DNA from: Bacillota bacterium
GTDB taxonomy: Bacteria > Bacillota > Sulfobacillia > RBS10-35 > JAJYVN01
DNA length: 34,417 bases
Assembly (NCBI GenBank): GCA_021791815.1
Contig: JAJYVV010000024.1
Location: forward strand, 1 to 34,417
Direction of reading: 5' to 3'
Positions 15,856 through 23,268 of this stretch are shown here, piece after piece (the stretch's first letter is position 1; each line of letters starts with the position of its first letter). Below the pieces are notes generated by a model. It worked only from the letters and a program-made list of their open reading frames with translations, searched no databases and had not been told where the DNA came from. The position numbers and the translations under genes are program-made.

Positions 15856-17109
15856 TCACGGCGCCGGGGGGTGCGGCCCGCTCGCCCCCGCCTCCCGCGG
15901 GCCCGCGGGCGCGACCTCTGCGACCGCGTGGCGGGCGAAGCCCGCCAGCGCGGCGTCCTCCATCGGCGGGTTGTGCAGCCCGGGCCGCACGTCCCGGTAG
16001 TATCGCTCCAGGGGCAGCCGGCGGCTGAGGCCGGCGCCCCCCACCACCCGCATGGCGAGGTCGACCGCCGCCAGGGCCGCATCCATCACGACGAGCTTGC
16101 ACGCGGCCACCGGTTGCCCGAGGAGGCCGCGCGCCGCCGGGTCGTCGTCCCAGCGCCGCGCGAGGGTGAAGAGCAGCTGGTAGGCGGGCAGGAGTTCGCG
16201 CTGCATCCTGCCGAGCTTCTGCTGGACGTGCGGCACCTCGGCGATCGGCCCCTGGATCGAGTTCGGGCGCCGCGTCGCCGCGTAGGCCGTGGCGAAGTCC
16301 ACGGCCGCCCGGGCCACGCCGAGGTACGCCGCCGGGATGTGGAGGTTCCACCCCGCGGTGGGGCCGCCGCGCACCTCGGCGCCGGCGGGCCCCTCGCCCC
16401 GGTCCGGCTGCAGGTTCGGTTCGACCAGGGCGTCCTCGGGCACCTCGACGCCGTCCAGGACCAGGTCGTGGCTGCCGGAGCCGCGCATGCCCAGCGCATC
16501 CCACGTCTCCTCGACTCGCAGCCCCGGCGCGCCGCGCCCGACCAGGAAGGACCCCGTGCGCCCCAGCTCCTCCACCGTCGCGGACACGACGAAGGTCGTG
16601 AGCGCGGGCGCCATGGTGGTGAACGTCTTGCGCCCGTCGATGCGCCACGTGCCGGCGCCCGTGCGCCGCGCGGTCGTCGTGGGCCGCCCGCCCCGGCTCG
16701 GGCTGCCGGTCTCCGGTTCGGACACGGCCGCGTTGATCAGGCCGCCGGCGGCGGCCTCCTGCAGCACCCGGCGCACGGCGGCCGCGGGCCACGGGCTGGC
16801 CTGGGCCAGCCGCCCGATGGTGAACAGGTGCCATCCGACGGCGAGCGCCGTGGATCCGTCGCCGCGCGCCAGGCGTTCCTGCCCGAGCACCATGCGGAAC
16901 ACCCCGGCCCCGCCCCCGCCGCAGCCCGCGGGCACGGTCAGGGCCAGATAGCCGGCGGCCCGGAGAAGCTCGATGTTCTCGTGGGGAAAGGTGCCCTCGC
17001 GGTCGTGGGCGGCGGCGCGGGCCGCGCAGCGATCCGCGAGCTCGCCGGCCAGGGCGAGGACCGCGCGGTCCCCGTCGTCGCGGCAGTGGAAGTCGTCCGG
17101 AAGCAGCAA
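15856..17109 (-). CDS. Acyl-CoA dehydrogenase family protein (YdbM-like)
   Basis: A 417-residue flavoprotein of the acyl-CoA dehydrogenase fold. The N-terminal helical domain contains FPHENIELLRAAGYLALTVPAGCGG and LGQERLARGDGSTALAVGWHLFTIG. The beta domain has AVSEPETGSPSRG, WRIDGRKTFTTMAP and WDALGMRGSGSHDLVLDGVEVPE. The C-terminal domain ends GGAGLSRRLPLERYYRDVRPGLHNPPMED. The HNPPMED segment replaces the EGT motif that carries the catalytic glutamate in classical MCAD-type enzymes, and resembles the YdbM/DszC-like subgroup, so it may be a flavin monooxygenase-like or otherwise diverged enzyme. I chose the TTG at 17109 because AAAGGGG lies 8 nt upstream; the GTG at 17118 is too close to that site. 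A long palindrome lies just upstream. Confidence 0.82.
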   Translation of the reverse strand: MLLPDDFHCRDDGDRAVLALAGELADRCAARAAAHDREGTFPHENIELLRAAGYLALTVPAGCGGGGAGVFRMVLGQERLARGDGSTALAVGWHLFTIGRLAQASPWPAAAVRRVLQEAAAGGLINAAVSEPETGSPSRGGRPTTTARRTGAGTWRIDGRKTFTTMAPALTTFVVSATVEELGRTGSFLVGRGAPGLRVEETWDALGMRGSGSHDLVLDGVEVPEDALVEPNLQPDRGEGPAGAEVRGGPTAGWNLHIPAAYLGVARAAVDFATAYAATRRPNSIQGPIAEVPHVQQKLGRMQRELLPAYQLLFTLARRWDDDPAARGLLGQPVAACKLVVMDAALAAVDLAMRVVGGAGLSRRLPLERYYRDVRPGLHNPPMEDAALAGFARHAVAEVAPAGPREAGASGPHPPAP

Positions 17110-17130
17110 GCCTGACACCCCTTTGGTGAT

Positions 17131-17164
17131 CGGCCGGATCGCGCGGGCGCGGGCGATCCGGCCG
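17131..17164. promoter_or_regulatory. Palindrome in the leader of the acyl-CoA dehydrogenase gene
   Basis: A 12-bp arm (CGGCCGGATCGC, 17131-17142) and its exact complement (17153-17164) flank a 10-bp G+C loop. A few further complementary positions extend the arms outward to about 17128-17167. It lies 21 bp upstream of the acyl-CoA dehydrogenase start and just before its ribosome binding site. It could be an operator for a dimeric repressor or a leader hairpin; there is no U-tract, so a standard terminator is unlikely. Confidence 0.5.
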
Positions 17165-17283
17165 GTCTCCGCGCGCCCGTCGTCCGGGCGGCGGAGGCTT
17201 CCCCGGCCTTTCCCGAGCGCCTCCCCCGGGCCCTGCCGGCGATCCCCCGGCGCGCAGAGGGGGGCGGGGGCCGAAGCCCGCAA

Positions 17284-17306
17284 CCCCACACGGCAGGAAT
17301 GTGGGG
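17284..17306 (+). promoter_or_regulatory. Hairpin in the leader of the stalk-domain protein gene
   Basis: CCCCACA (17284-17290) and TGTGGGG (17300-17306) form a perfect 7-bp stem around a 9-nt loop, about 57 nt upstream of the chosen GTG start at 17363. It may be an mRNA leader structure or an operator for a dimeric regulator. Nothing further distinguishes these options. Confidence 0.35.
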
Positions 17307-17362
17307 AGCGCACGGAGGATTCCCGGGCGGGCCGAGGGTCGCGTCCGGAAGGCGGTGTCTCC

Positions 17363-19519
17363 GTGGCGGCGCGCTACGCTCGGGGCCTCGCGGCGGCGGC
17401 GGGCTCGCTCCTGCTGGTGGCCGTGGGCGGAGGCCCGCTCCCCGCGCCCGTCCGGGCGGCCACCGGCCAGCCGGCGGTCCTCGGCTCGGTGTCGCCCTCG
17501 ACGTTCGTCCCGGGCGCGACGCTCACCCTGACCGGCTCCGGCTTCGGCAGCGCCCCGGACGGCTCCCTGGTGGTGCTGATCGGACCCGACGTCGCGGAGC
17601 CCGCCGGGCAGGCGGCGGTCGTGTCCTGGACCAACACGCGCATCGTCGTGACCACGCCGGCGGCGGGCCTGTGGCCCGGGGCCGCGTCGCTGGAGGTCGT
17701 CTCGCCGGGCGGCGTGGCGCCCAGCAACGCGCTGTCCGTGACGGTCGTGCCGCCCGGCGGGGCGGTGACCGCGCCCGAGGCCGACTGGACCCCGGGCGCG
17801 GGGGCCGGCGGCGGCCTGCGCGTGGGATGGTTCGACGCCGCGGCGGCGCCGCCCGGCCCGCTGACCCTCACCCTCCCCCTGTCCTCACCCGGCGGGGGGC
17901 CGGCGTTCGGCGTGCCGGCCACCCTGCCGGCGGGCTCCGTGACCGTCGACGGAGACCCGGCGGGCGCCGACGTCGGGAGCGGCACGCTCTCCTGGCCCAG
18001 CGGCGCCGAGACCCCCGCCGCCGTCCTCACCGTGACGCTGCCCCAGGGCGGCGAACCTCCGGCCGGTCCGGTCGAGGTGGCCGTCGCGCCCGGCGCGGGC
18101 ATCACGGCCACGCCCGGGGTGTACCCGGTCGGCATCGCCACGGGGCAGGCGTCGGCGCAGGCCTCCGCCGACGTGGCGCCGGACGCGGCCACGGGCTTCC
18201 AGATCGCGCTCCCGGCGCAGGTCGCCTCGGGCGTCCCCTTCGCGGTGGGCATCCAGGCCGTCGACGCCGCGGGCCGGCCCGTCGCCTACGGCCCGTCCAC
18301 GGTCTACGTCACGTCGTCGGCCGGGACCCTGGACTTCATCGGCGGGACGCCGGCGCTGGACGGCCCCACGACCGTGGCGGTCGCCCTGCAGGGCGGGACG
18401 GGCCAGGTCGCCGCCGTGGCGGGGGTGGCGGGTTCGGTCGCGGTGTCCGCGCGCTCCATGGCCGGGCTGCTGGGCACGGCCCAGATGTATGTGGACCCGC
18501 CCGCCGCGGGCGGCGGCGTCCAGGTCCAGATCTTCCCGCCCTTCTCCGGCTGGACCGGCGGCACGACGGTCTACGACGCCGCGAACGTCGAGACGCTGGG
18601 CGTGCGCTCCGGCGTCCGCACGGGCGGCCAGAACCCCGCCTACAGCGGGTGGTGGCCCGGTGGCGTGGGCTCCGGGTATGAGGCGCAGTGGACGGGGGTC
18701 CTGACCGTGCACGCGCCGCCCGCGCTTCCCGCCCCGCTCCCCCAGCCCTCCCTGCAGTTCGCGTTCCTGAACGTGGCCGCGCAGGGCGCCACCGCGACCC
18801 TCGCGCCCGCGGCGGGCGGCGGCGGGACCATCGACGGGTCGGCCGCGACGGTGGGGATCAGCACCGCGCCGGCGGGCGGCGGCCCGGGCAGCCCGACCGT
18901 GGTGACCCTCACCCCCGGGCGGTACGACGTCACGGTGCGGGCGCAGGACGACGCCCCGACGGGCGGCGCCGGCGACACCCTTTACTACAGCGAGGCGTTC
19001 GCCCAACCGTCCGCGGCGGCCAGCGCCAGCATCCTCGCGCCCGCCGGCGCCGCCACCGCCTGGACCCCGCTGGAGCCCGTCCCGCCAGCGGCGTTCACGG
19101 CCGCGGGCCTGCCCGATCCGGCGCTCACGGTCACGATCGGCGCCGCATCCGCCGACGCGGGAGGCGCCTCCGTGGCCCTGCCGGAGCCGGCGCGGATCGT
19201 CGGCGGCTCCACCCTGCTGCCCCTGCGCGCCCTGACCCAGGCCCTGGGGGCCGCCGTGGCCTGGGACCCGGCCACGGGCGGCATCACGGTGTCGCTGGGC
19301 GCGCGCGCCGCGACCCTGACGGTGGGCTCCACCGCGGCGACGGTCGACGGCTCCCCGGTCGCGCTCGACCAGCCCGCGGTCGTCGTGCCGCCCGGGGTGA
19401 CGCTGGTGCCCCTGCGCTTCCTCGGCCAGGCCCTCGGGTGGCAGGTCGGCTGGAACCCGGCGGCCTCCGCCGCCGTCCTCCTGCCGCCCCTGCAGCCGGC
19501 GCCGCCGATTTCGCCCTGA
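17363..19519 (+). CDS. Exported IPT/TIG and copper-amine-oxidase-type stalk domain protein
   Basis: A 718-residue secreted protein. A signal peptide (VAARYARGLAAAAGSLLLVAVGGG... ending near PVRAATG, about residue 35) is followed by an IPT/TIG-type immunoglobulin-like domain at about 38-115 (VSPSTFVPGATLTLTGSGFG, then VVLIGPDVAEP). A long Ala/Gly/Pro/Thr-rich region without recognised domains follows. The last ~110 residues form a copper amine oxidase N-terminal-like stalk domain (VALPEPARIVGGSTLLPLRALTQALGAAVAWDPATGGITVSLG, then VPLRFLGQALGWQVGWNP). Such domains are common in surface proteins of Gram-positive thermophiles and do not imply oxidase activity; no catalytic domain is seen. The GTG at 17363 follows GGAAGG by 10 nt. 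The next gene, a secreted-repeat lipoprotein, starts 37 bp later and is probably cotranscribed. Confidence 0.78.
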   Translation: MAARYARGLAAAAGSLLLVAVGGGPLPAPVRAATGQPAVLGSVSPSTFVPGATLTLTGSGFGSAPDGSLVVLIGPDVAEPAGQAAVVSWTNTRIVVTTPAAGLWPGAASLEVVSPGGVAPSNALSVTVVPPGGAVTAPEADWTPGAGAGGGLRVGWFDAAAAPPGPLTLTLPLSSPGGGPAFGVPATLPAGSVTVDGDPAGADVGSGTLSWPSGAETPAAVLTVTLPQGGEPPAGPVEVAVAPGAGITATPGVYPVGIATGQASAQASADVAPDAATGFQIALPAQVASGVPFAVGIQAVDAAGRPVAYGPSTVYVTSSAGTLDFIGGTPALDGPTTVAVALQGGTGQVAAVAGVAGSVAVSARSMAGLLGTAQMYVDPPAAGGGVQVQIFPPFSGWTGGTTVYDAANVETLGVRSGVRTGGQNPAYSGWWPGGVGSGYEAQWTGVLTVHAPPALPAPLPQPSLQFAFLNVAAQGATATLAPAAGGGGTIDGSAATVGISTAPAGGGPGSPTVVTLTPGRYDVTVRAQDDAPTGGAGDTLYYSEAFAQPSAAASASILAPAGAATAWTPLEPVPPAAFTAAGLPDPALTVTIGAASADAGGASVALPEPARIVGGSTLLPLRALTQALGAAVAWDPATGGITVSLGARAATLTVGSTAATVDGSPVALDQPAVVVPPGVTLVPLRFLGQALGWQVGWNPAASAAVLLPPLQPAPPISP

Positions 19520-19556
19520 ACCCGGACCGGTGATGGCCCGAGGGGAGGTCCCGCCC

Positions 19557-20474
19557 GTGAGCCTGGACTTCGCCGGCCGCCCGCCGCGACGCGCGGCGGC
19601 CGTCGCCCTGGCGGCCGCCCTGCTCTGGACGGCAGGTTGCGGCGGTAGCCTGCTGCCCACGGGCGGGGCGCCCGGGGCCGCCGCCTCGGCGGCGGGTGGC
19701 GGCGCGGCGGCCGCGTCCCGCGCCGCGGCTCCCACGCCCGCCGGCGCCGCGCCCCCGCCGACCGTCGAGGTGGCGAGCTCGTCCCTGGGTCCGGTGCTGG
19801 CGGACGCCTCCGGCCGAACCCTGTACGAGCACACCACGGACGGCAGCGACACCAGCACCTGCACGGGCAGCTGCTCCGCCCAGTGGCCGCCGCTCTCGAT
19901 CCCGGGCCAGCCCACCGCGGGCGGCGGCGTGACGGGCACCCTCAGCGTGTTCAAGCGGACGGACGGGACGACCCAGGTGGCGATCGACGGCCACCCGCTC
20001 TACCTCTACGCGGGCGACCACGGACCCGGCGACACCGCCGGGCAGGGCGTGCAGGGCCAGTGGTACGCGGTCTCGCCGGACGGGCAGCCCGTGGCGAGCC
20101 CGGCGGCCCAGGCGGCGGCCCAGGCCACGGTGCAGGTGGCGACCAACCCGGCCTACGGGCCGATCCTCACCGACAGCTCGGGCTCCACCCTGTACATCTT
20201 CACCCAGGACGTCCCGGGCCTCAGCCGCTGCACGGGGGCGTGCGCCAAGGTGTGGCCGCCGCTGCTCGTGGGCACCGGCACGACGCCGACGGCCGGGCCC
20301 GGTGTCACGGGCAAGATCGGCACGATGCACCGCAGCGACGGGGGCACCCAGGTCACGATCAACGGGCAGCCCCTGTACACGTACTCGGGGGACAGCGCGC
20401 CGGGCCAGACCAACGGGCAGGGCATCGGCAACACCTGGTTCGTCGTCGAGCCCTCGGGCGCCGAGCACGGATGA
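19557..20474 (+). CDS. Lipoprotein with two secreted-repeat (PF03640-type) domains
   Basis: A 305-residue lipoprotein. The GTG at 19557 is 8 nt after GGAGG (19544-19548) and gives a signal peptide ending in the lipobox WTAGC, with C28 as the lipidated residue. After an Ala/Gly-rich linker come two copies of the secreted repeat of unknown function. Each has a GRTLYEHTTD or GSTLYIFTQD strand, a CTGxC...WPPL motif, and GxPLYxYxGD. The closing segments are DTAGQGVQGQWYAVSPDG and TNGQGIGNTWFVVEPSG. The paired cysteines of each CTGxC probably form a disulfide or bind a metal (inference). An in-frame GTG at 19530 or ATG at 19533 would add 8-9 residues but has no site. It ends 15 bp before the convergent folC end. 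Confidence 0.85.
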   Translation: MSLDFAGRPPRRAAAVALAAALLWTAGCGGSLLPTGGAPGAAASAAGGGAAAASRAAAPTPAGAAPPPTVEVASSSLGPVLADASGRTLYEHTTDGSDTSTCTGSCSAQWPPLSIPGQPTAGGGVTGTLSVFKRTDGTTQVAIDGHPLYLYAGDHGPGDTAGQGVQGQWYAVSPDGQPVASPAAQAAAQATVQVATNPAYGPILTDSSGSTLYIFTQDVPGLSRCTGACAKVWPPLLVGTGTTPTAGPGVTGKIGTMHRSDGGTQVTINGQPLYTYSGDSAPGQTNGQGIGNTWFVVEPSGAEHG

Positions 20475-20489
20475 CCCCGCGGGCCCGCC

Positions 20490-21818
20490 TCAGCCCGAGG
20501 CAGGCCCGGGACGGTCCGCGGCGCGCCGCCCGTGGAGCCTCGCCTCCGCCGCCATCCGCACGCTGCCGGTGACGACGCAGAGGCCGGCGCGCCCCGCCCA
20601 TGCGCACGCCCGGTCGAGCGCCGCCCCGGGTCCGTCGACCCGGGCGACGTCGGCGAAGCCCGCCGCCCGAAACGCGGCGGCCACCCGGGACGCCGGCATG
20701 GCGCGGGGGTGGTCCGGCGCGGTGGCGAACACCCGGGCGCCCGTCGGCCGCAGCGCCCGGGCGAAGCCGGCCGCGTCCTTGTCGCCGAGCAGCCCCACGA
20801 CGAGCGCCACCCGGCGGTCCGTCGCCTCCGGGCCCGGGCCGCGGCGCGCCTCCGCCAGCGCCTCGGCGACCGCGGCGGCCGACAGGGGCGTGTGGGCCGC
20901 GTCGGCGATCACCTCGGGCGCGCGCCGCACGCGTTCCCAGCGTCCGGGCCAGCGCGCCCCGGCCAGGCCCGCCGCGATGGCCTCCGGCCCCAGCCCGAGG
21001 GCCGCCGCGCCCGCGGCGGCGAGCGCCGCGTTGACGCGCTGGAACGGCCCGGCCAGGGCAAGCCGGGCGCGGACGTCCGTCCCGTCCGGGAGGCGGAGCG
21101 CGACCAGGCCGCCGGCCCCCGCCGGGGCCGCGGCGGTCACGAGGCCTCCCACTGCGCCCTGCGCGGCGAGCCTGTCTTCGAACAGCGCCCGCACCGCCGG
21201 AACCTGGGGCGCCGCGTAGCAGGTCCGCCCGTAGCGGCAGAGGGCGACATCGTGACCGGCCACGTCGAGGAGGGTCGGACCGAGCAGGTCGGCGTGCTCG
21301 GCCTCCACGGGGCAGAGCAGGACGACCGCGGGCTCCGCCTCGGCGACGGCGTCGCAGCGGCCCCCGAAGCCCACTTCGAGGACCGCCTCCTCGACGCCCG
21401 CCCGGGCGAAGGCCCAGAGGGCGAAGACCGTCGCGGCCTCGAAGGCGGTCGCCGGGCCGGGCGCCGCCGCGAGGACCGCCGCCAGGCCCGCGCGGCTGGC
21501 GGCGGGGCTGAGCGGGCGCCCGGCCACCCGGATGCGCTCCGCGTAGCGGTGCAGGTGCGGCTGCGTGTACAGGCCGGTGCGGCGGCCGGCGGCGCGGAGC
21601 ATGGCCTCCAGCATGGCCGCCGTGGAGCCCTTGCCCTTGCTGCCCGCCACCAGGGTGCAGCGGAAGCGCAGTTGCGGGTCGCCCAGGCGCCCCATCCAGC
21701 GCCGCACGCGCCGGGCGTCCCAGCCGAGGAGGTCCGCCCCGCCCCGCTCCTTGTCCGGCAGCGTGAGCAATTGCTCATAGCCGGCGAACTCGGCCGGCGC
21801 GCGGCCGCGCCCCACCAC
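20490..21818 (-). CDS. folC: Dihydrofolate synthase / folylpolyglutamate synthase
   Basis: A 442-residue Mur-ligase-fold enzyme that adds glutamate to dihydropteroate and extends the polyglutamate tail of folates. The P-loop is GSKGKGST (59-66), followed by TGLYTQPHLHRYAERIRVAG, EVGFGGRCDA, a linker PGRWERV and the C-terminal ADAAHTPLSAAAVAEAL. These match FolC rather than MurE. The usual Thr of the P-loop (GTNGKGS) is Ser here. The gene begins with GTG-GTG at 21818/21815; CTGAAG just upstream lies within the 3' end of folP, whose stop is only 5 bp away, so translation is probably coupled. Adjacent folP confirms the pathway. Confidence 0.9.
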   Translation of the reverse strand: MVGRGRAPAEFAGYEQLLTLPDKERGGADLLGWDARRVRRWMGRLGDPQLRFRCTLVAGSKGKGSTAAMLEAMLRAAGRRTGLYTQPHLHRYAERIRVAGRPLSPAASRAGLAAVLAAAPGPATAFEAATVFALWAFARAGVEEAVLEVGFGGRCDAVAEAEPAVVLLCPVEAEHADLLGPTLLDVAGHDVALCRYGRTCYAAPQVPAVRALFEDRLAAQGAVGGLVTAAAPAGAGGLVALRLPDGTDVRARLALAGPFQRVNAALAAAGAAALGLGPEAIAAGLAGARWPGRWERVRRAPEVIADAAHTPLSAAAVAEALAEARRGPGPEATDRRVALVVGLLGDKDAAGFARALRPTGARVFATAPDHPRAMPASRVAAAFRAAGFADVARVDGPGAALDRACAWAGRAGLCVVTGSVRMAAEARLHGRRAADRPGPASG

Positions 21819-21823
21819 GCGCT

Positions 21824-22669
21824 TCAGGGCGTCCAGCCCCGAACGACCGCGTCGGCGACCCGGGCCACCCGGACCATGGGCAGGACGTCGTGGACGCGCA
21901 CCGCGTCGGCTCCACCGGCGACCGCCAGCGCCACCGCCGCGGCCGTCCCGTCCGTGCGTTCGCCGACGGGGAGGTCCAGAACCCGGCCGATGAACGACTT
22001 GCGGGACGGCCCCACCAGCAAGGGGTGGCCCGGGACGCGCAGTTCGGGCAGGCGGCGCAGCAGCTCCATGCTCTGGGCCGGCGTCTTGCCGAAGCCCAGG
22101 CCCGGGTCGAGCCAGACGCGGCCGGGGGGAAGGCCGGCCTCCCGCGCCCAGGCCGCGGACTCGGCGAGTTCCGCACGCACTTCGCCGACCAGGTCCCGGT
22201 AGGCCGCCTCCGGATACATCCCGCCCAGGCGGTCCACGGCGGCCCGGGCGGGCCGGTTGTGCATGACCACGAGGGCGGCGCCCGCCCGCGCCGCGACGGC
22301 GGCCAGCCGGCGGTCGTGGCGCAGGCCCCAGACGTCGTTGACGATGCAGGCCCCGGCCTCCAGGGCCCGCCGGGCCACCGCCGCCTTGCCCGTGTCCACG
22401 GAGAGCGGCACCGCCGTGCGCGCCCGGAGCGCCGCGATCACCGGCACGACGCGCGCCGCCTCCACCTCTGCCGGGACCGGCACGGCGCCCGGACGGGTCG
22501 ACTCCCCCCCGACGTCGAGGAGGTCGGCCCCGGCGGCCACGAGGGCGCAGCCGCGCGCCACGGCGGCCTCGACGTCGTCCCCCAGGCCGTCGCCCGAGAA
22601 CGAATCCGGCGTGCAGTTGACGATGCCCATGATGAAGGTGCGGCGCCCCCAGGGAAAATCGGGCCCCAT
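21824..22669 (-). CDS. folP: Dihydropteroate synthase
   Basis: Condenses p-aminobenzoate with the pterin pyrophosphate to make 7,8-dihydropteroate, the target of sulfonamides. The 281-residue protein has all family blocks: FIMGIVNCTPDSFSGDG, DVGGESTRPGA, PLSVDTGKAAV, VNDVWGLRHD, LVVMHNRP, DPGLGFGKTPAQS, VGPSRKSFIG, and the C-terminal RVHDVLPM. The ATG at 22669 gives the usual short N-terminal lead-in; GGGGAGG lies about 13 nt upstream, rather far. It stands directly before folC and 61 bp after the GNAT acetyltransferase gene. No folE, folB or folK is adjacent, so the remainder of the pathway is elsewhere. Confidence 0.95.
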   Translation of the reverse strand: MGPDFPWGRRTFIMGIVNCTPDSFSGDGLGDDVEAAVARGCALVAAGADLLDVGGESTRPGAVPVPAEVEAARVVPVIAALRARTAVPLSVDTGKAAVARRALEAGACIVNDVWGLRHDRRLAAVAARAGAALVVMHNRPARAAVDRLGGMYPEAAYRDLVGEVRAELAESAAWAREAGLPPGRVWLDPGLGFGKTPAQSMELLRRLPELRVPGHPLLVGPSRKSFIGRVLDLPVGERTDGTAAAVALAVAGGADAVRVHDVLPMVRVARVADAVVRGWTP

Positions 22670-22730
22670 CCGTCCGGGCGAACCTCCCCGCGGGGCCGTG
22701 GCGGTCGCGGGGCCGCGCGGCGGGCCCGGC

Positions 22731-23204
22731 TCAGGGCCGGGCGTCGAGGCGCAGGCGGTGGTAGGCCAGGCGGCAGCCCTGCGCCTGCCAGAACGCCTGG
22801 GCCCGCACGTTCGTCGGCAGCACGTCGAGCTCCACGTCTGCGCACCGGCGCGCGCGCAGCCAGGCGCACGCGGCCTCGAACAGGCGCGCCCCCCAGCCCT
22901 GGCGGCGGAACTCCGGGAACACGGCGAACTCCGCGACGTAACCCACGAGCCGCTCGGGCTGGACCCAATCGGGGTCGATCCGCAGGACGGTGAAGCCGAT
23001 GCGGGTATCCCCCGCCATGCCCCAGAACGTGTGGCGCGTGCGGCCCTGTTCCTCGGCGAGCCGCGCCACGTACCGCTGGTGCCACTGCGGCGGCGGCACG
23101 ACGCCCAGGTCGCGCCAGTAGTCGTGCAGGCAGGCGCTGAGCGCGGGCAGGTCTCCGGACCGGATCGCCGCGAGGCGAACGCCACCCTCCGCTCCGCCCG
23201 CCAC
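22731..23204 (-). CDS. GNAT-family N-acetyltransferase
   Basis: A 157-residue protein with the GNAT acetyl-CoA-binding core: a strand VGYVAEFAVFPEFRRQGWGARLFEAACAWLRARRC, where RRQGWG is the pyrophosphate-binding loop (motif A), followed by VELDVLPTNVRAQAFWQAQGCRLAYHRLRL (motif B). The N-terminal half, VRLAAIRSGDLPALSACLHDYWRDLG, is the typical first strand and helix. Substrate (protein N-terminus, amino acid or small amine) cannot be deduced. The GTG at 23204 follows GGAGGGGG by about 10 nt; a GTG at 23237 with no clear site is the alternative. It sits between cimA and folP on the same strand with gaps of 60-65 bp, possibly as part of one operon. Confidence 0.83.
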   Translation of the reverse strand: MAGGAEGGVRLAAIRSGDLPALSACLHDYWRDLGVVPPPQWHQRYVARLAEEQGRTRHTFWGMAGDTRIGFTVLRIDPDWVQPERLVGYVAEFAVFPEFRRQGWGARLFEAACAWLRARRCADVELDVLPTNVRAQAFWQAQGCRLAYHRLRLDARP

Positions 23205-23268
23205 GGCCGCGCCCCCTCCGCCGCCCCATTGCGCCACGGGCCCCGGCGGGCAGGTCAGAGGCGCGGGC

